NCBI GenBank assembly: GCA_934376955.1
Contig: CAKRPJ010000001.1
Coordinates: forward strand, 1 to 64,000
Reading direction: 5' to 3'
Length of the DNA stretch: 64,000 nt
Source of the DNA: CAKRPJ01 sp934376955
GTDB taxonomy: Bacteria; Bacillota; Clostridia; Lachnospirales; Lachnospiraceae
Shown: in pieces, positions 24,374-31,771 of the stretch
How the letters are laid out: every line of letters begins with the position of its first letter
Numbering within the stretch: the stretch's first letter is position 1
Translations under genes and position numbers: made by a program
The notes under the pieces: generated by a model
What the model was told of the DNA's origin: nothing
Seen by the model: only the letters and a program-made list of their open reading frames with translations
Database searches by the model: none

Positions 24374-24824
24374 AGTTCAGGCCAAAATCAGCTAACAACG
24401 GGTTCTTCAACAGCATCCCCACAATCACATACCGGTAAGATTTCACACTGCCGTCATAATAAAGGGTTCCTCGTATCCTCTGCTTTTTCACCAGTCCGGC
24501 CATGAACTCTGCCTGCTCTTTTGTAAAGTACAAAGAAACCTGCGGGTAGTTCTTGTCATCCAGCCGCGTTGTAATGTGCCGGTTGATTTCCAGTTCTGTC
24601 GGCAGCACATAGCTTTCTTCCAGGTGCGGCATCAAAGCCCGGTATTCTTTGGTATCTTTCATCACGCAGCGGTCGGCACCCACCGCCATCATCCTGCCAA
24701 GCTCTTCCTGCAACAGCCGGTTTGCCACGGTTCCAATGCGGGTATCTTCAACCTCGGCCTCGTCGTTCAGCACCTCGCGTACACGCATACTCAGCCGCAG
24801 GTTGATTTTCACTTCCTTTGCCAT
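24372..24824 (-). CDS. Ribbon-helix-helix type protein downstream of ParB
   Basis: 150 residues from ATG 24824, which overlaps the ParB stop as TGATG. The N-terminal 45 residues (KEVKINLRLSMRVREVLNDEAE...IGTVANRLL) have the pattern of an RHH DNA-binding domain as in CopG/ParG-like plasmid regulators. The rest is a charged alpha/beta domain. Third gene in the parAB operon, it may regulate copy number or partition. The specific family is unknown. Confidence 0.65.
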   Translation of the reverse strand: MAKEVKINLRLSMRVREVLNDEAEVEDTRIGTVANRLLQEELGRMMAVGADRCVMKDTKEYRALMPHLEESYVLPTELEINRHITTRLDDKNYPQVSLYFTKEQAEFMAGLVKKQRIRGTLYYDGSVKSYRYVIVGMLLKNPLLADFGLN

Positions 24825-26014
24825 CACTTAACCGTCTCCAGCAGCTCTTTCAACTTCGCAGCTTTTTCAATCAGCTCTGTCAGCGTCTTAATGTCTTCTG
24901 TCCGCTGCTCCTGGCTCATCTTTTTCAGTCCTCTCTTATATGCCGGCGTTGCAATCTTCTTGCCAATCTTACCGGCCAGCGGCTGTAAAGTTTTCTGAAC
25001 AAATGTTTTGGTTTCGGCTTTCTTCTCAGCAGTTTCAATCTCGCGTTCAAGTGCAGCCTGTTTTTCGGTTTCAGCAGGCTTTTCGGCCGCCATCTTTGTT
25101 TCAAGTGCGGCCACGCTTGTTTCAAAACTTTGTAATACCCGCTCCAGCCTCTCCTCGCGTTCTTCTGTCGAGTCTCCGTTCCAGGCATCGTCCAATCCCT
25201 GCTGGGTATCATTGCGGATTCTGTCTCGGTCTTCTTCGTTCACACAGTTAATCGCAAACAATCTATTGTACAAACTCAAAAGTTCCTGTTGCTGTTTCTC
25301 TTCAAATTTGATCAATCTGTCGCATTCTGAGCGTTTCAGCTTTTTGTCATCCAGCAGTTTCAGCAGTCCTTTATTCAGCTCGTTTTCCAGGCGCAAATCT
25401 CTATCAATCATTTTCCCACTTGCGGCACTGATTTCTTTCAAGGCTTTCTTGGCCTCGGTCTGGTTCATGTTATATGGTTCTTCTTGTAAACACTCAATAA
25501 ATTCAGCTGATGCCTTGCGCCGGATCATTTCATCCCCAAAACCACCGCGCACCTGCAGGTTAGCGCTGTACAAAATAACTTTCTTTTCATTGTGGGATAG
25601 GGGAGTGGTAACTACATTACAGTTCTTGGCCGCATTCCATGTCGCGTCCTGTTCCTGCAGCAGCATCAATGCTCGGTATCTCCGCTCGCCAGAAAGCAAA
25701 ACATACACCGTCTTACCATCTTCCTGCTCAGGGAACACAACCAGGTTGTGCAGCAGGCCATTGCGCTTAATGTCTTCGGCTAATATTTCAATATCTTCTC
25801 CGTTGTCATTCTGACGGAAAATCTCGTTGTCCGGGTTCAGTCGGATGTCTGCCAGGCTGATATCCTTATTTTCAAACTCAATGGTCTTATTGCCAACAAT
25901 CTTTCCAACCAGGGCACGGCCGGCATCGTTATCGTTCACTTCTTTTGCTGCACTGCTGGTAGGAATGTTCAGTTTCTTTTCATTGCCTTTCTTCGGCTTT
26001 GATTTCAAACCCAT
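24824..26014 (-). CDS. parB: ParB-like partition protein
   Basis: 396 residues from ATG 26014, which lies one base after the ParA stop and behind AAGGAGG; an upstream in-frame start at 26044 is within parA. The ParB/sulfiredoxin domain shows IRLNPDNEIFR, LAEDIKRNGLLHNLVV and the LSGERRYRALM motif, and is followed by a helix-rich KorB-like region and a long Glu/Ala coiled-coil tail. It would bind a centromere and load on the plasmid. A 27-bp element also found twice near the parA promoter lies inside this gene (25271-25297). Confidence 0.9.
   Translation of the reverse strand: MGLKSKPKKGNEKKLNIPTSSAAKEVNDNDAGRALVGKIVGNKTIEFENKDISLADIRLNPDNEIFRQNDNGEDIEILAEDIKRNGLLHNLVVFPEQEDGKTVYVLLSGERRYRALMLLQEQDATWNAAKNCNVVTTPLSHNEKKVILYSANLQVRGGFGDEMIRRKASAEFIECLQEEPYNMNQTEAKKALKEISAASGKMIDRDLRLENELNKGLLKLLDDKKLKRSECDRLIKFEEKQQQELLSLYNRLFAINCVNEEDRDRIRNDTQQGLDDAWNGDSTEEREERLERVLQSFETSVAALETKMAAEKPAETEKQAALEREIETAEKKAETKTFVQKTLQPLAGKIGKKIATPAYKRGLKKMSQEQRTEDIKTLTELIEKAAKLKELLETVK
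25271..25297 (+). repeat. Partition-type repeat copy 1, inside parB
   Basis: The 27 bases beginning CAAACTCAAAAGTTCCTGTT and ending GCTGTTT are identical to those at 26888-26914. The core AACT-CAAA-AGTT is a perfect inverted repeat. It encodes the ParB residues KQQQELLSL on the minus strand. It is a candidate internal parS site. Confidence 0.65.
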
Positions 26015-26015
26015 C

Positions 26016-26870
26016 TCACTTTTCCTCCTTGTCCAGTTTTTCAAGCCGCTGTTTCAGCTCTTTATAAGCTGCCACATAGCTCTTGCCAATCGGTTGTGTT
26101 TTGGCAGAATAACATACCGGCACACATCTTCTCACCGATGTCTTCACGGCCAAAGCGCTGGGTATCTCAGTCTTGAACAGGGTAGGGCCAAGCACTCTCT
26201 GACATTCTTCCCGCGTCTCTCTCGTGGCCGCACCCTTGTCCACCATGGTCAAAATCACGCCGATTCCTTTCAGGTTCGTCTTTGGGTTCTTGCGCAGCTC
26301 ATTGCAAATGGAATAAGTTCTAAATGCTGAATCCTCAGAAAACGAATCGCACATCATCGGGATCAATACATAATCCGCTGCCACCAATGCGTTTGAAAGG
26401 ATCATACTGTCACGGGTCGGCTGGGTATCTACAATGATATAATCATAGTTCTCCCGCACTTGGTCCAAAAAGTATAGCAAAAAGTCGGCTGTAGATTCCA
26501 ACCGTCTTGGGTCGCCCACATCATACTGCTGCGCATCAGCCAACAGGTCCGGCAGCCTCTTGTTGATCCGCGGTGTCTGGCTGCTTGCCGGGATCATATC
26601 AACATTCTCATACTCTGTCCCCACAATATACTCTTTCGTGGAGGTGTACTTGAACCCGTCAAACATATCGTACAGCGCATTGCGGGAATAAGCATTGCTT
26701 GTAATCGTATTGCCGCCGCTCAATGCAAAGGTCAAGTTGCCCTGCGGGTCGGTATCTACGCACAAAACCTTTTTTCCTTCATCCCCCATTAGGTAAGCAA
26801 GGTTAGAAGCCGTAACCGTCTTACCAGAGCCGCCTTTTTCAATCGCAATCGTAATAATTTTTGCTGCCAT
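26016..26870 (-). CDS. parA: ParA-like partition ATPase
   Basis: 284 residues. The deviant Walker A EKGGSGKT (about 11-18) has the signature lysine, followed by CVDTDPQGN and DYIIVDTQPTRDS, all typical of plasmid ParA/Soj. There is no N-terminal HTH, so it is a type Ib-like or chromosomal-style ParA. It moves ParB-bound DNA along the nucleoid. The ATG follows GAGGGTTAGCT. It is transcribed from a consensus promoter flanked by two repeat copies. Confidence 0.93.
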   Translation of the reverse strand: MAAKIITIAIEKGGSGKTVTASNLAYLMGDEGKKVLCVDTDPQGNLTFALSGGNTITSNAYSRNALYDMFDGFKYTSTKEYIVGTEYENVDMIPASSQTPRINKRLPDLLADAQQYDVGDPRRLESTADFLLYFLDQVRENYDYIIVDTQPTRDSMILSNALVAADYVLIPMMCDSFSEDSAFRTYSICNELRKNPKTNLKGIGVILTMVDKGAATRETREECQRVLGPTLFKTEIPSALAVKTSVRRCVPVCYSAKTQPIGKSYVAAYKELKQRLEKLDKEEK

Positions 26871-26884
26871 AGCTAACCCTCACT

Positions 26885-26914
26885 TGTCAAACTCAAAAGT
26901 TCCTGTTGCTGTTT
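26885..26914 (+). repeat. Partition-type repeat copy 2, parA leader
   Basis: Starts TGTCAAACTC and continues through AAAAGTTCCTGTTGCTGTTT. It lies between the parA promoter and its start codon, so a bound protein could repress translation or elongation as well as serve as centromere. Confidence 0.75.
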
Positions 26915-26920
26915 AATTTG

Positions 26921-26948
26921 ATTATATCACACTTCGTAGTAATGTCAA
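26921..26948 (-). promoter_or_regulatory. parAB promoter
   Basis: On the minus strand, TTGACA (26948-26943) and TATAAT (26926-26921) are both perfect consensus hexamers, separated by 16 bases. The promoter faces parA and is bracketed by repeat copies 2 and 3, which suggests autoregulation by the Par proteins. Confidence 0.85.
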
Positions 26949-26962
26949 CGGGGTAGAGCATC

Positions 26963-26990
26963 TGTCAAACTCAAAAGTTCCTGTTGCTGT
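26963..26990 (+). repeat. Partition-type repeat copy 3, upstream of parA promoter
   Basis: TGTCAAACTCAAAAGTTCCT then GTTGCTGT, identical over 28 bases to copy 2; copies are 78 bases apart. It lies between the parAB promoter and the rep terminator. It is a candidate centromere element. Confidence 0.75.
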
Positions 26991-27000
26991 AACAAAGTTA

Positions 27001-27033
27001 AAAATAGGGGAGCCACCTCGTCAGCAGCTCCCC
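27001..27033 (-). terminator. Terminator of the rep gene
   Basis: On the minus strand, GGGGAGC and GCTCCCC form a perfect 7-bp stem with a 13-base loop, followed by TATTTTTAAC. It ends rep transcription before the parAB promoter. Confidence 0.85.
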
Positions 27034-27037
27034 CTGG

Positions 27038-28573
27038 TTATTCTTCAAATGTTGTTTCATCCAGCTGAAACATCGGCTCTTTGCCGTCCTGTCCCATCCG
27101 CCGTTTCCCGCCTTCAATGATCGTGGCGGAATTTTCTACAATGTCGCTGTACACCACCGTGCGGTAATACTGCGCAGATTTCTTTTCCACATCCTGCCTC
27201 AGCATCACGCTAAACTTCTCCAGTTCACCCAACGCCCAGCTTTTCAGCCCGTGGTTGTTCTGGATGATTCCGTTCAGCGCTTCCAGTGTTTCTTCAGCCT
27301 GGTCTTGTTTGTTCTGGTTGGTCAATATCTTGGCTGCATAAGTAAACACATTTGCCAAAACATTCCGCTCTTCTACGGTCAGCTCCTTCTTGTAGCCCGC
27401 ATAGCCAGCCCGGTCTTCTATCTCGCTCCGCGCCTTGCGGAACGTCATTCCCATCACAGCCGGGGGCAGGGGAGAGACCTCTCCGGTTTCAGCCGCCAAC
27501 ACAGCTTGTTTCTTCGCCTTTTGTTTGCGTGCCACCTCCTGATCGCTGCGCTGGTTCGCGCTCAAAAACGCCCGTACCTTCTCCATCTCTTTGCGTGATT
27601 TGTACTTGATAAAGATATACAGATGAGTGTATTTCCGCACGCCCTTGGTTCGCACCGGCTCATAGTCAAACCACAGGTCTGTCATCTCATTGATCTCATT
27701 TTTTACCAGCTTCAAAACATTGCGTTCAAAGTCTGAAAAATTCGGGTACTTTTCTGTCAATGGTTTTTCGCGGTCATACTTGTTATCCACATCGGCTTTT
27801 TTGCGGTTCATGCCGCGCTCTTCTTTGGTCGGTACAGACAGCAGGTTTTTGAAATCATCAATGCCAAACTTTTTGTACTTGTATCCACGCAGCTGGTTCC
27901 GCTTTGCGGGGAACATCCCCAGCACCTCGTCCGTCACCGGCTCAAACACCAGTCCATTGGCGTATTCGTAGTCCCGGTTTCCATTATCATAAGATAAAAT
28001 AATTTCATACACCCGCATGGAATAGGTGCTCTGCATCATCAGCAGGTATTCAATGCTGTAAGATGTATAATTGCTTGTCAGCTGTGCAATATCTTTCCAA
28101 ATGTCCTCATTGAACCGCATACTGATGGTTTTGCCCTCAGTATCAATGATCGAACCTTTGCGTACCCAGCTCATGCTCTTGTACTTGGTTGGGGCAATCG
28201 GTACCCAAAATGTCCGGTTCTCCAAATTTTCAATCGTGTGCTGCAAATATGCCACATAGGCCGGCTTTTCCGCATTCACGCCTGTCAGCTTTGAAAAGTC
28301 GCTGAACGTAATCGTGTAATACTTCGAAGCATCCGTGTCATTTTTCTGGTCGATCTTGGAAAGCAGCATGAACAAAATTTTCTGCTCGTTGCGCGGCAGG
28401 GAATACTTGGTCTTCTGGATCAGGTCATTGCTCTTGGTGATGTAAGAGCCAACGGCAAAAGGGGAGCCGGTCTTCTTTTCCTGCTCCTTTTTCGCCTTAA
28501 CCTCTTCGTCCGTCATCACCTCTCCGGTAATCACCGTTCCTGTGCCTGCACGGTTTACTTTTTGGTCTTTCAT
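27038..28573 (-). CDS. repA: Rep_3-type plasmid replication initiator
   Basis: 511 residues from ATG 28573. The segment SNDLIQKTKYSLPRNEQKILFMLLSKI is the typical opening of Rep_3 (RepB/RepE-like) winged-helix initiators. A second winged-helix region and the YSIEYLLMMQS...RVYEIILSY block follow. About 130 charged residues form a C-terminal extension. Rep binds the adjacent iterons and opens the AT-rich DNA. An in-frame ATG at 28591 is possible, but ATG 28573 overlaps the stop of a leader ORF (TAATG). It shows that the element replicates as a plasmid. Confidence 0.9.
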   Translation of the reverse strand: MKDQKVNRAGTGTVITGEVMTDEEVKAKKEQEKKTGSPFAVGSYITKSNDLIQKTKYSLPRNEQKILFMLLSKIDQKNDTDASKYYTITFSDFSKLTGVNAEKPAYVAYLQHTIENLENRTFWVPIAPTKYKSMSWVRKGSIIDTEGKTISMRFNEDIWKDIAQLTSNYTSYSIEYLLMMQSTYSMRVYEIILSYDNGNRDYEYANGLVFEPVTDEVLGMFPAKRNQLRGYKYKKFGIDDFKNLLSVPTKEERGMNRKKADVDNKYDREKPLTEKYPNFSDFERNVLKLVKNEINEMTDLWFDYEPVRTKGVRKYTHLYIFIKYKSRKEMEKVRAFLSANQRSDQEVARKQKAKKQAVLAAETGEVSPLPPAVMGMTFRKARSEIEDRAGYAGYKKELTVEERNVLANVFTYAAKILTNQNKQDQAEETLEALNGIIQNNHGLKSWALGELEKFSVMLRQDVEKKSAQYYRTVVYSDIVENSATIIEGGKRRMGQDGKEPMFQLDETTFEE

Positions 28574-28605
28574 TATTCTGTTCGCCCGCATAGCCTGTCC
28601 GCCAT
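28573..28605 (-). CDS. Leader peptide coupled to rep
   Basis: On the minus strand GGAGG (28621-28617) precedes ATG 28605, which encodes MADRLCGRTE and a TAA at 28575-28573. The TAA shares its last A with the rep ATG (TAATG). A short leader terminating exactly on the rep start is a known way to control initiator synthesis, as with tap in IncFII plasmids. Translation is inferred. Confidence 0.4.
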   Translation of the reverse strand: MADRLCGRTE

Positions 28606-28750
28606 GTCAAGCTCAACCTCCAAATCACAGTGTATGTATCGCATCGCACAGGTGGGTATACCTAACGCATTATATCTTTATCTTACCCTATTTTTATCCG
28701 CTCGTCAAGCCTAATTTTTTTGCGCTTTTCTTCAAAACAAAACTCGTAGT

Positions 28751-28814
28751 AAAATTTTTTGCGCTTATTATTATTTATTATTTATATTTTATATTTATAT
28801 TATATAAGGTATAT
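28751..28814. other. AT-rich DNA unwinding element
   Basis: 64 bases consisting almost only of A and T (runs of TTATT and TATAT) apart from one GCGC near its left end. It lies directly beside the first iteron. This is where Rep-bound origins usually melt. Confidence 0.75.
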
Positions 28815-28917
28815 TGCGAGTTTCTTTTACACGAGCTGCGAGGTTCTTTTATTCCTCATACGAGTTTCTTTTATACTGGCTACGAGTTTCTTTTATTCCT
28901 GCTACGAGTTTCTTTTA
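28815..28917. repeat. Five 22-bp iterons (array A)
   Basis: Copies of T(A/G)CGAG(T/G)TTCTTTTA start at 28815, 28837, 28859, 28881 and 28903, exactly 22 bases apart, that is, two helix turns. The last three cores are identical; the second has GAGG for GAGT. Confidence 0.9.
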
Positions 28918-28934
28918 CGCAAAATCCTGCTTTT

Positions 28935-28998
28935 CGCTGTCAAACAACCTCGTAATTGCTGTCAAAAAATCTCGCAGTTCGCATCAAATAATCTCGTA
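28935..28998. repeat. Three 22-bp iterons in opposite orientation (array B)
   Basis: Cores CTCGTA at 28949, CTCGCA at 28971 and CTCGTA at 28993, each preceded by GTCAAA or ATCAAA and A-runs, keep the same 22-base step but face the other way from array A. Confidence 0.8.
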
Positions 28999-29019
28999 AT
29001 TCACGTTAAATTTTTTGTT

Positions 29020-29416
29020 TCCTGCGCTTTTTGTCAAACAAACTCGTAGTTTTAAGCCAAACGGATAGGGTAGGGGAGTGGTCCCGCCCCTGATTTTTTT
29101 TACGCCTTTTCAAATCAAAAAACTCGTAGTTCATTCCGCTGCATCAACCATCCATATCTGGCCGTCTGAACCATATTTTTTCAATCTTTTGGTCAAACAA
29201 ACTCGTAATTCTGGCTATGGGTGGTCATAAATCAACTTCAAGTCCTGTCATGCGCCGCCCGTCCATACCGTCCTGGCTTTATTACAATCGGTATTTTTTG
29301 CGCTTTTTCACCGTAAAAGAAACTCGTAGTTCAGCTCTAAATGCTCTGCCCATCAATCGGCAGCAGGGGAGAGGGTCTGATTTTTTTTGCAGTTTTCGGC
29401 GTAAAACAAACTCGTA
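29020..29416. repeat. Dispersed iteron copies
   Basis: CTCGTA cores at 29043, 29123, 29202, 29323 and 29411, plus one at 28743, each end a longer 35-40 base unit: a T6-8 run, then GCGCTTTT-like bases, then AAACAAACTCGTAGT. Spacings are 80, 79, 121 and 88 bases. Two of the units are preceded by GGGGAG...TCTGATTTTTTTT or a similar GC-rich block (29072-29101 and 29366-29390). Confidence 0.75.
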
Positions 29417-29610
29417 ATAGCTACAGCAACCAGCGCCGGCCGAATTCAATCTTGTCGCATGTATCATCTATCAATTCATAAACCGTTCATATTGGCCGTT
29501 TTCCCGGTTTCACACCCTATAAGCCTATATACCAAAAAGTATACACCTCACATGCCGGCAATTCAACAAAAATCAATCCCGTCAACCAAATAATAACCGC
29601 GTACACATTC

Positions 29611-29955
29611 TTGGGTATAACTTTGTGCAACCTGCCTTTGGAAATAACCAGAAAAGTCGTAAACGTAGATGGAACCGATTTGTCAAAAATTCGTTCGCGC
29701 ATAAGCGGAACAGTAAATAAAAACTCTAGAACCGGGATAAACGGTGTTGCGCTTACCAAAAAAGGCACCTACAAAGCATATATTAACTTTAAGCATAAAC
29801 GCATTCACCTTGGCTTTTTCACCAATCTAAAAGACGCAGCCGCTGCCAGAAAAGAAGCCGAAGAAATTCTTTACAATAAATTTTTAGACGATAACGCCGG
29901 TTGGGAACAGCGCCTGGCAGACGCAATGGCCGAATACAAAAAGAACAAGAAATAA
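29611..29955 (+). CDS. AP2-domain DNA-binding protein, probably an N-truncated remnant
   Basis: 114 residues from TTG 29611; the frame is open further upstream without ATG or a clear ribosome site, so the start is uncertain. The AP2 fold is visible as TGINGVALTKKGTYKAYINF followed by KRIHLGFFTNLKDAAAARKEAEEIL. Bacterial and phage AP2 domains usually sit at the C-terminus of homing HNH endonucleases. The preceding VDGTDLSKIRSR also matches such proteins, but the HNH part is missing. It may be a stand-alone regulator or the tail of a decayed homing nuclease. Confidence 0.6.
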   Translation: MGITLCNLPLEITRKVVNVDGTDLSKIRSRISGTVNKNSRTGINGVALTKKGTYKAYINFKHKRIHLGFFTNLKDAAAARKEAEEILYNKFLDDNAGWEQRLADAMAEYKKNKK

Positions 29956-29961
29956 CCGTCA

Positions 29962-29989
29962 ATTTCGCTAAAGCTTAATTTAGCGAAAT
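29962..29989. other. Perfect 11-bp inverted repeat
   Basis: ATTTCGCTAAA (29962-29972) and TTTAGCGAAAT (29979-29989) flank a 6-base centre. No T-tract follows on either strand, so a protein-binding site is at least as likely as a terminator for the AP2 gene. It lies just upstream of the repressor promoter. Confidence 0.6.
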
Positions 29990-30021
29990 ATAGGGAACCC
30001 GATAAAATCTTCAAAACCTCC

Positions 30022-30077
30022 TTGACATATGACATAAAATGTCGTATCCTATAACCAAAGGAACGACATTAAACGTC
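30022..30077 (+). promoter_or_regulatory. Repressor promoter with two operators
   Basis: TTGACA (30022-30027) and TATCCT (30045-30050), 17 bases apart, drive the HTH gene. GACAT-AAA-ATGTC (30031-30043) is a perfect palindrome inside the spacer, and GACATTAAACGTC (30065-30077) is a near copy after the transcription start. The protein encoded downstream probably represses its own promoter through these. Confidence 0.75.
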
Positions 30078-30098
30078 ATACAGATAGGAGGCTTTCTT

Positions 30099-30605
30099 AT
30101 GGCTTTAACTACAGAACAAGTTTTTGCAATGGGTATTCTCTATAATCAACTAACCACAGCAGTTTATGGTGACGATGGTCCAAAAGCAAACAGCTTCCAA
30201 AACGCCACCATGTATCCGTTTTTGGAAATTACCAAGCTGATTCTTCGTGCCCGTTCTGAACGTCGTATCTCTCCAGAGCTGGATCGCCTGATTGCCCAAA
30301 CATATTCAACCCTTACCGAAGAAGACGTTCAGAGCGGGTTTAGCAGCATTCTTCCCGTTGAACTGCAAGGTGCCTTTGCTCTTGGTTATTATCATGGCCA
30401 GGTCGAAAAGTATTCGGATATCAAGCCCATCGGTCTCAAAGCCATGCGTGCCCGCGCTAATATGACTGTCCAACAGGCAGCAGATAAACTCGGTATATCC
30501 GCCCGCCAATACCAACGTATTGAATCTGGCGAAAGCAAACCTACTGTTCAGGCAGCACAAACTCTTGCCTCGCTGTTTCAATGCTCTGTCAATGATTTAT
30601 TTTAA
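30099..30605 (+). CDS. Xre/Cro-type repressor, autoregulated
   Basis: 168 residues from ATG 30099, behind AGGAGG. The C-terminal 60 residues (LKAMRARANMTVQQAADKLG, then ISARQYQRIESGESKPT) form a typical HTH_3 domain; the N-terminal 105 residues are helical and unassigned. An HTH placed at the C-terminus is less common than the N-terminal CI layout. The promoter carries two GACAT...ATGTC operators. It lies between the plasmid origin and the lysis/tail module, where a lysis-lysogeny or copy-control switch is expected. Confidence 0.8.
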   Translation: MALTTEQVFAMGILYNQLTTAVYGDDGPKANSFQNATMYPFLEITKLILRARSERRISPELDRLIAQTYSTLTEEDVQSGFSSILPVELQGAFALGYYHGQVEKYSDIKPIGLKAMRARANMTVQQAADKLGISARQYQRIESGESKPTVQAAQTLASLFQCSVNDLF

Positions 30606-30616
30606 GAGGTAGTTTC

Positions 30617-31207
30617 ATGCTTCGTCGCTGCACTCGCTGCGGAAGTTCATTTGAAGGGCAAAAAGAACAGCGCCTATGCCCCTCATGTCGTGAACAGGCC
30701 GCTCATAAACCACGCATGATATCTCATGTTTGTAAGTCGTGTGGTGCTACTTTTACCGGTGGTCCTCGTGCATCTTTCTGCCCAGAATGTAAGGCGGAAC
30801 GTGATAAGCAGGCTGTAAAAAAATGTCGGAACCTTGCTAAAAACAAGACCACTCGCCAAATTGGATCTACCGATATCTGTCAGCGGTGTGGCAAGCCTTA
30901 TATTGTAAAAGGTGGCCTTCAAAAATATTGTCCAGAATGCGCCCCGATCTCCTTAAAAGAAAAAACCGAGCCGTTAAAACGTGCCTGGGCTGCCAATTAC
31001 CGTGAACAAAACCCAGACCACAAAAAGAACATGCAGAAAAACGGAACAATTTGTGTTGTCTGCGGAAAAACTTTTGCTGCAGTAGATCGTAGTAATGCTT
31101 GTTCTCCTGAATGTTTAGCAATTCTTAAAAAACAACAGCAATACCATAAGGACATAAAACGTGGGCGTTATAAAAAAATATCAAACACAAAAGGAGAACC
31201 ATCATGA
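30617..31207 (+). CDS. Multi-zinc-ribbon protein
   Basis: 196 residues, ATG 30617 behind AAGAGG. Four zinc-ribbon units of CxxC...CxxC form are seen: CTRCG...CPSC, CKSCG...CPEC, CQRCG...CPEC and CVVCG...CSPEC. Basic linkers (KNKTTRQ, KRGRYKK) separate them. Arrays of this kind bind nucleic acid or serve as protein interaction modules. It follows the repressor in one operon. Confidence 0.7.
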   Translation: MLRRCTRCGSSFEGQKEQRLCPSCREQAAHKPRMISHVCKSCGATFTGGPRASFCPECKAERDKQAVKKCRNLAKNKTTRQIGSTDICQRCGKPYIVKGGLQKYCPECAPISLKEKTEPLKRAWAANYREQNPDHKKNMQKNGTICVVCGKTFAAVDRSNACSPECLAILKKQQQYHKDIKRGRYKKISNTKGEPS

Positions 31208-31632
31208 TAACTGAAATTATTGTAGGGGTTCTTGCCTGTACCCGTAGAACCTCGGAACATGGCCCCGTCACAACAACCTATTTTACCTTTGTGTCAAATG
31301 ATCCGTATCAGGCTCACCGTCTTCCGGCTGGCTGGGTTCTTCAAGGTCAAAAACCATCCGGTGTCCCCTGTAAAAAACTCGTCACCATCGAACTGCCAGA
31401 TTATATTCATGATGCCAATAGCGATTTTGGCACTTACTATATTTCTGAATATTCCACCAAAGACGGCAACGCAAACAGGGTTTTCTTTTCCTGTGATGTT
31501 ATCCCCGTTCTGGACGGCTTTGAACCCGCAATCAACTCCGCCATTCAAACCATCAAGATCTCCACACCAACCCCATCCGGCAAGCGCGAAGATCTTCCTG
31601 CCAAAGTTCTTTCTGTTTCTGAACTGTATTGA
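31204..31632 (+). CDS. Hypothetical protein
   Basis: 142 residues, ATG 31204 behind AAAAGGAG and overlapping the zinc-ribbon stop. Predominantly beta, it has TTTYFTFVSNDPYQA, VTIELPDYIHD and FFSCDVIPVLDGF stretches. No family recognised. Third and last gene of the repressor operon, it is followed by a terminator. Confidence 0.6.
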   Translation: MITEIIVGVLACTRRTSEHGPVTTTYFTFVSNDPYQAHRLPAGWVLQGQKPSGVPCKKLVTIELPDYIHDANSDFGTYYISEYSTKDGNANRVFFSCDVIPVLDGFEPAINSAIQTIKISTPTPSGKREDLPAKVLSVSELY

Positions 31633-31651
31633 TACTTCCAACCTGCTAAAA

Positions 31652-31700
31652 AATAGGGAGCACCCAAGGTTCCAAACCAAAGGTACTCCCTATTCCTGTT
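31652..31700. terminator. Intrinsic terminator after the repressor operon
   Basis: AATAGGGAG (31652-31660) pairs with CTCCCTATT (31686-31694), extended inward by CACC/GGTA with one mismatch. The minus-strand T-tract (TTTTTTAG) is better than the plus-strand one (CCTGTTTG), so it may work in both directions. Confidence 0.7.
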
Positions 31701-31741
31701 TGTATAATTCTTTGCTGTTTTTACTCAAGCGTAAAATTTAC

Positions 31742-31771
31742 TTGTGATCCAACGACTCTTTATGGTATACT
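31742..31771 (+). promoter_or_regulatory. Promoter of the type I toxin mRNA
   Basis: TTGTGA (31742-31747) and TATACT (31766-31771), with an 18-base spacer, place the transcription start near 31778, immediately before AGAGGATTGAAGCTC. The -35 is weaker than that of the opposing antitoxin promoter, as expected for type I systems. Confidence 0.65.

Larger units (their letters stand above)
28743..29416. other. Iteron-type plasmid origin of replication (oriV)
   Basis: The region upstream of rep lacks genes and is filled with copies of the core CTCGTA, read on the minus strand as TACGAG. It combines an AT-rich stretch (28751-28814), five tandem 22-bp iterons, three further copies in the opposite orientation at the same 22-bp step, and dispersed copies to 29416. 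This is the normal layout of a theta-replication origin for Rep_3 initiators. The dispersed copies may act in copy-number control by handcuffing. Confidence 0.85.

Noticed and set aside
28743..29416. CRISPR array
   Set aside because: Repeats are short, in both orientations, with 22-bp periodicity and no uniform spacers; no cas genes. They fit plasmid iterons.
29217..29417. 66-residue ORF inside the iteron region
   Set aside because: Overlaps repeat units, has no ribosome site and a composition set by the repeats.
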